DNA from: NIOZ-UU13 sp048635425
GTDB lineage: Bacteria > Planctomycetota > Phycisphaerae > Sedimentisphaerales > Anaerobacaceae
Assembly: GCA_048635425.1 (NCBI GenBank)
Contig: JAIVYN010000071.1
Coordinates: 1 to 14,969, forward strand
DNA length: 14,969 nucleotides
Direction of reading: 5' to 3'
Shown: piece after piece, positions 12,911 through 14,969 of the stretch
Layout of the letters: the number at the start of each line of letters is the position of its first letter
Numbering within the stretch: the first letter of the stretch is position 1
Program-made: the position numbers and the translations under genes
The notes under the pieces: model-generated
Told to the model about the DNA's origin: nothing
Database searches by the model: none
The model's input: the letters and a program-made list of their open reading frames with translations, nothing else

Positions 12911-14969
12911 AAGATTAATTTACTTTGTTTTGGTATTGGCTTTTTGCCTGACCTCGATGGTCGATGCCGCCAATATCATCTGGATATCTGATGACTATGA
13001 TGAGTTAGTCGACGGCATACCAGATGATCATGACTGGGTTGATTTCTTCGAGGCTCAGGGGTACACGGTCGACTATACACTGGGCGCTTCATTTGGGAAC
13101 GGGTACTGGCGTACCCTGGATGCTGATAAAATAGCCGCCCTTAATGCCGCCGACCTGTTGATTCTAAGTCGCAGCAGCAATAGCGGTGATTACGCCTCTG
13201 ATGCCACCGAGGCGGAGCAGTGGAATTCTATCACTACTCCGCTGATGCTACTTAATGTTTATATGGTCAGGAGCAGCCGTTGGTTGTGGGTCGACAATAC
13301 CAGTCTGGCCGGGGATGGCGGCACTCCAACGCTCCAGGCCGTGGATCCAGCCCATCCTATTTTCTATGGCATGGCGCTCGATACCAAAAATCAGGTGGAC
13401 ATCTTTGACCAGACTGTGGGGACGGGCACATCCTCGTTTTACAACTCTCTTGATGTGGGCAACGGCACCTTATTAGCCTCACCAGTGGGCCAAGAACAAA
13501 CTATTATCGCGGAATGGGAAACCGGAGTCGAGTTCCACGACGGGGGTGGTCAATTTGCCGGGGGCCGGCGCTTGCTATTGTGTATGGGAACGCGAGAAGG
13601 TGTGGGCTATGGTCGAGGCGAGTACAACCTCAACGCTGAGGGTGAGAAGCTGTTCCTTAATGCAATCGACTATATGCTTGGCACCTTGAAGCGATTAAAG
13701 GCTTCCGGTCCCGTACCGACCGATGGTGCCCTCCATGCGGATACTTGGGCCAATCTTGGATGGTCAGCGGGAGATACTGCGGCTTCGCACGATGTGTACT
13801 TCGGCGATACTTTTGACGATGTGAACGACGGTGCCGAAGGTACGTTCCAGGGCAACCAGACATCGACATTTGTTATTGTTGGTTTTCCCGGATTTGCTTT
13901 TCCGGATGGCCTTGTTCCCGGCACAACCTACTACTGGCGAATCGACGAGGTTGAAGCAGACGGTGCTACGAAACACAAAGGCGATGTCTGGAGCTTTTTG
14001 GTTCCTCCCAAAAAGTCTTACAACCCCAACCCACTTAATGGCGCAAAATTTATAGACCGGAATGCGGACCTTAGCTGGAGTCCGGGCTGGGGTGCGAAAT
14101 TGCATACTGTGTACTTCGGTGACAATTTCGATGATGTGAACAATGCCGCTGAGGGTTTGCCCCAGGCAGGTATGACCTTTGACCCTGGAGAGCTTGAAAT
14201 AGGGAAGCTTTATTACTGGCGAGTCGATGAATTTGATGCCGTTACCACCCATAAAGGCGATGTCTGGAGCTTTACAACTTTGCGTCCCGGTGGTGGTGTC
14301 AGAGCACAGTACTACAGAGGTGGAAATTTGGCCGGCAGTCCTATACTCAATCTTATAGATTTAGACATTAACTTTGACTGGGGCGATGGCTCACCGGATA
14401 CGTTGCTCGAGGTAGATGATTTCTCAGTCAGATGGACGGGCGAGGTGGAAGTGGAGTTCTCTGAGACCTACACCTTCTACGCAAACACGGACGACGGTGT
14501 GCGTCTGAGCGTGAATGATCAGCTCATCATCGATAGGTGGGTGGATCGTCGGGCGCCGACGGAGGCAAAGGGTACGGTTGACCTTATTGGTGGGCAGCGA
14601 TATCCGTTTACAATGGAATACTATGAAAGCGGTGACAGCGCTGTAGCACAACTGTCATGGGAAAGTCCCTCTTTGCCAAAACAGCTCATTCCGCAGGCAG
14701 CATTGTCGTTACCACTAAGGGCCAGCGGCGCGAACCCGTCTAATGGCGCTGTGGATGTGAAGCACACACCGATTCTTACGTGGAATGCCGGAGAGGCAGC
14801 CGCTTCGCACGAGGTTTATTTCGGCGCTGATGAAGATGCAGTCCGTAATGCCAATACGGATTCACCAGAGTACAAAGGCACCCGAAACCTTGCTTCCGAG
14901 AGCTATGATCCCGGAAAACTTGAATGGGATACCACTTACTACTGGCGTGTTGATGAAGTCAATAACGTC
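12903..14969 (+). CDS. Exported PA14-domain protein with fibronectin-like repeats (cut at window end)
   Basis: An open frame of 689 codons continues past the window. AGGAGG (12891-12896) supports the ATG at 12903. A signal peptide (MCRRLIYFVLVLAFCLTSMVDA, cleavage after residue 22) implies export. Residues about 23-260 form a domain I cannot name with certainty; its ANIIWISDDYDEL start, LLILSRSS and the later IIAEWETG and RLLLCMG stretches suggest a Rossmann-like or ThuA/amidotransferase-like fold. Two beta repeats follow (about 271-368 and 374-461), each with VYFG..FDDVN, then YYWR.DE and HKGDVWSF. A PA14 carbohydrate-binding-type domain comes next (about 464-600; YTFYANTDDGVRLSVND). A third repeat (from about 606) is cut off. 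Such modules are usual in large planctomycete surface or polysaccharide-binding proteins. No catalytic centre is visible. Further repeats, LamG or a dockerin loop may lie beyond the window. Confidence 0.85.
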   Translation, partial: MCRRLIYFVLVLAFCLTSMVDAANIIWISDDYDELVDGIPDDHDWVDFFEAQGYTVDYTLGASFGNGYWRTLDADKIAALNAADLLILSRSSNSGDYASDATEAEQWNSITTPLMLLNVYMVRSSRWLWVDNTSLAGDGGTPTLQAVDPAHPIFYGMALDTKNQVDIFDQTVGTGTSSFYNSLDVGNGTLLASPVGQEQTIIAEWETGVEFHDGGGQFAGGRRLLLCMGTREGVGYGRGEYNLNAEGEKLFLNAIDYMLGTLKRLKASGPVPTDGALHADTWANLGWSAGDTAASHDVYFGDTFDDVNDGAEGTFQGNQTSTFVIVGFPGFAFPDGLVPGTTYYWRIDEVEADGATKHKGDVWSFLVPPKKSYNPNPLNGAKFIDRNADLSWSPGWGAKLHTVYFGDNFDDVNNAAEGLPQAGMTFDPGELEIGKLYYWRVDEFDAVTTHKGDVWSFTTLRPGGGVRAQYYRGGNLAGSPILNLIDLDINFDWGDGSPDTLLEVDDFSVRWTGEVEVEFSETYTFYANTDDGVRLSVNDQLIIDRWVDRRAPTEAKGTVDLIGGQRYPFTMEYYESGDSAVAQLSWESPSLPKQLIPQAALSLPLRASGANPSNGAVDVKHTPILTWNAGEAAASHEVYFGADEDAVRNANTDSPEYKGTRNLASESYDPGKLEWDTTYYWRVDEVNNV

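Noticed and set aside
13255..13476. Plus-strand 73-codon frame inside the PA14 gene
   Set aside because: It overlaps the real frame, which is open from 12903 to the window end with a signal peptide and known domains.
13764..14252. Minus-strand frame of 162 codons opposite the PA14 gene
   Set aside because: Antisense to repeated beta modules of a convincing coding frame; no recognisable protein features.

Overview
The window looks like a piece of a Planctomycetota genome, most likely Phycisphaerae-like. The evidence is a short bacterial PheT, secreted proteins carrying single C-terminal dockerin-type calcium loops of the D-N-D...VDF.DF..MA..WL style, PA14 domains next to 'VYFG..FDDV...YYWRVDE' repeats, and many palindromic intergenic repeats. 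This assignment is inferred from protein style alone.

Layout. (1) 1-2282: a repeat-rich leader and pheT, the beta subunit of phenylalanyl-tRNA synthetase. Codons 20-33 of pheT look like a 42-bp palindromic element inserted in frame. (2) 2283-3100: a gene-free stretch with a 108-nt hairpin repeat, then a compact transcription unit: promoter, about 205-nt structured RNA (best read as 6S RNA) and intrinsic terminator. (3) 3101-5704: an alpha-glucan (glycogen) phosphorylase. It is convergent with a fructose-type PTS EIIA protein (5837-6301, minus strand), and a 125-bp element with terminal inverted repeats fills the gap. (4) 6302-6566: a divergent promoter region leading into cimA (6567-8147), citramalate synthase of the pyruvate route to isoleucine. 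(5) 8148-14969: three exported proteins in a row. They are a beta-propeller protein with EF-hand and dockerin-type loops, a CE15 glucuronyl-esterase-like hydrolase, and a PA14 protein with an unassigned N-terminal domain that runs off the window end.

How the parts relate. The first half is housekeeping and central metabolism: translation, glycogen use, phosphotransfer regulation, branched-chain amino acid synthesis and global transcription control by 6S RNA. The second half is an exported set that would suit plant-type or other complex polysaccharide breakdown. Only the CE15 gene points to a substrate, and its neighbours have their own promoters or long gaps, so this is not a clear operon.

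The most unusual items are the in-frame palindromic insertion in pheT, a 60-nt in-register relic of a cimA-type 3' end fused to the end of the CE15 gene, a perfectly duplicated Shine-Dalgarno block in front of a small leader ORF that overlaps the PA14 gene start, and the 6S-like RNA. I see no CRISPR array, tRNA, rRNA, transposase gene or phage gene, and no convincing wholly new multi-gene system.
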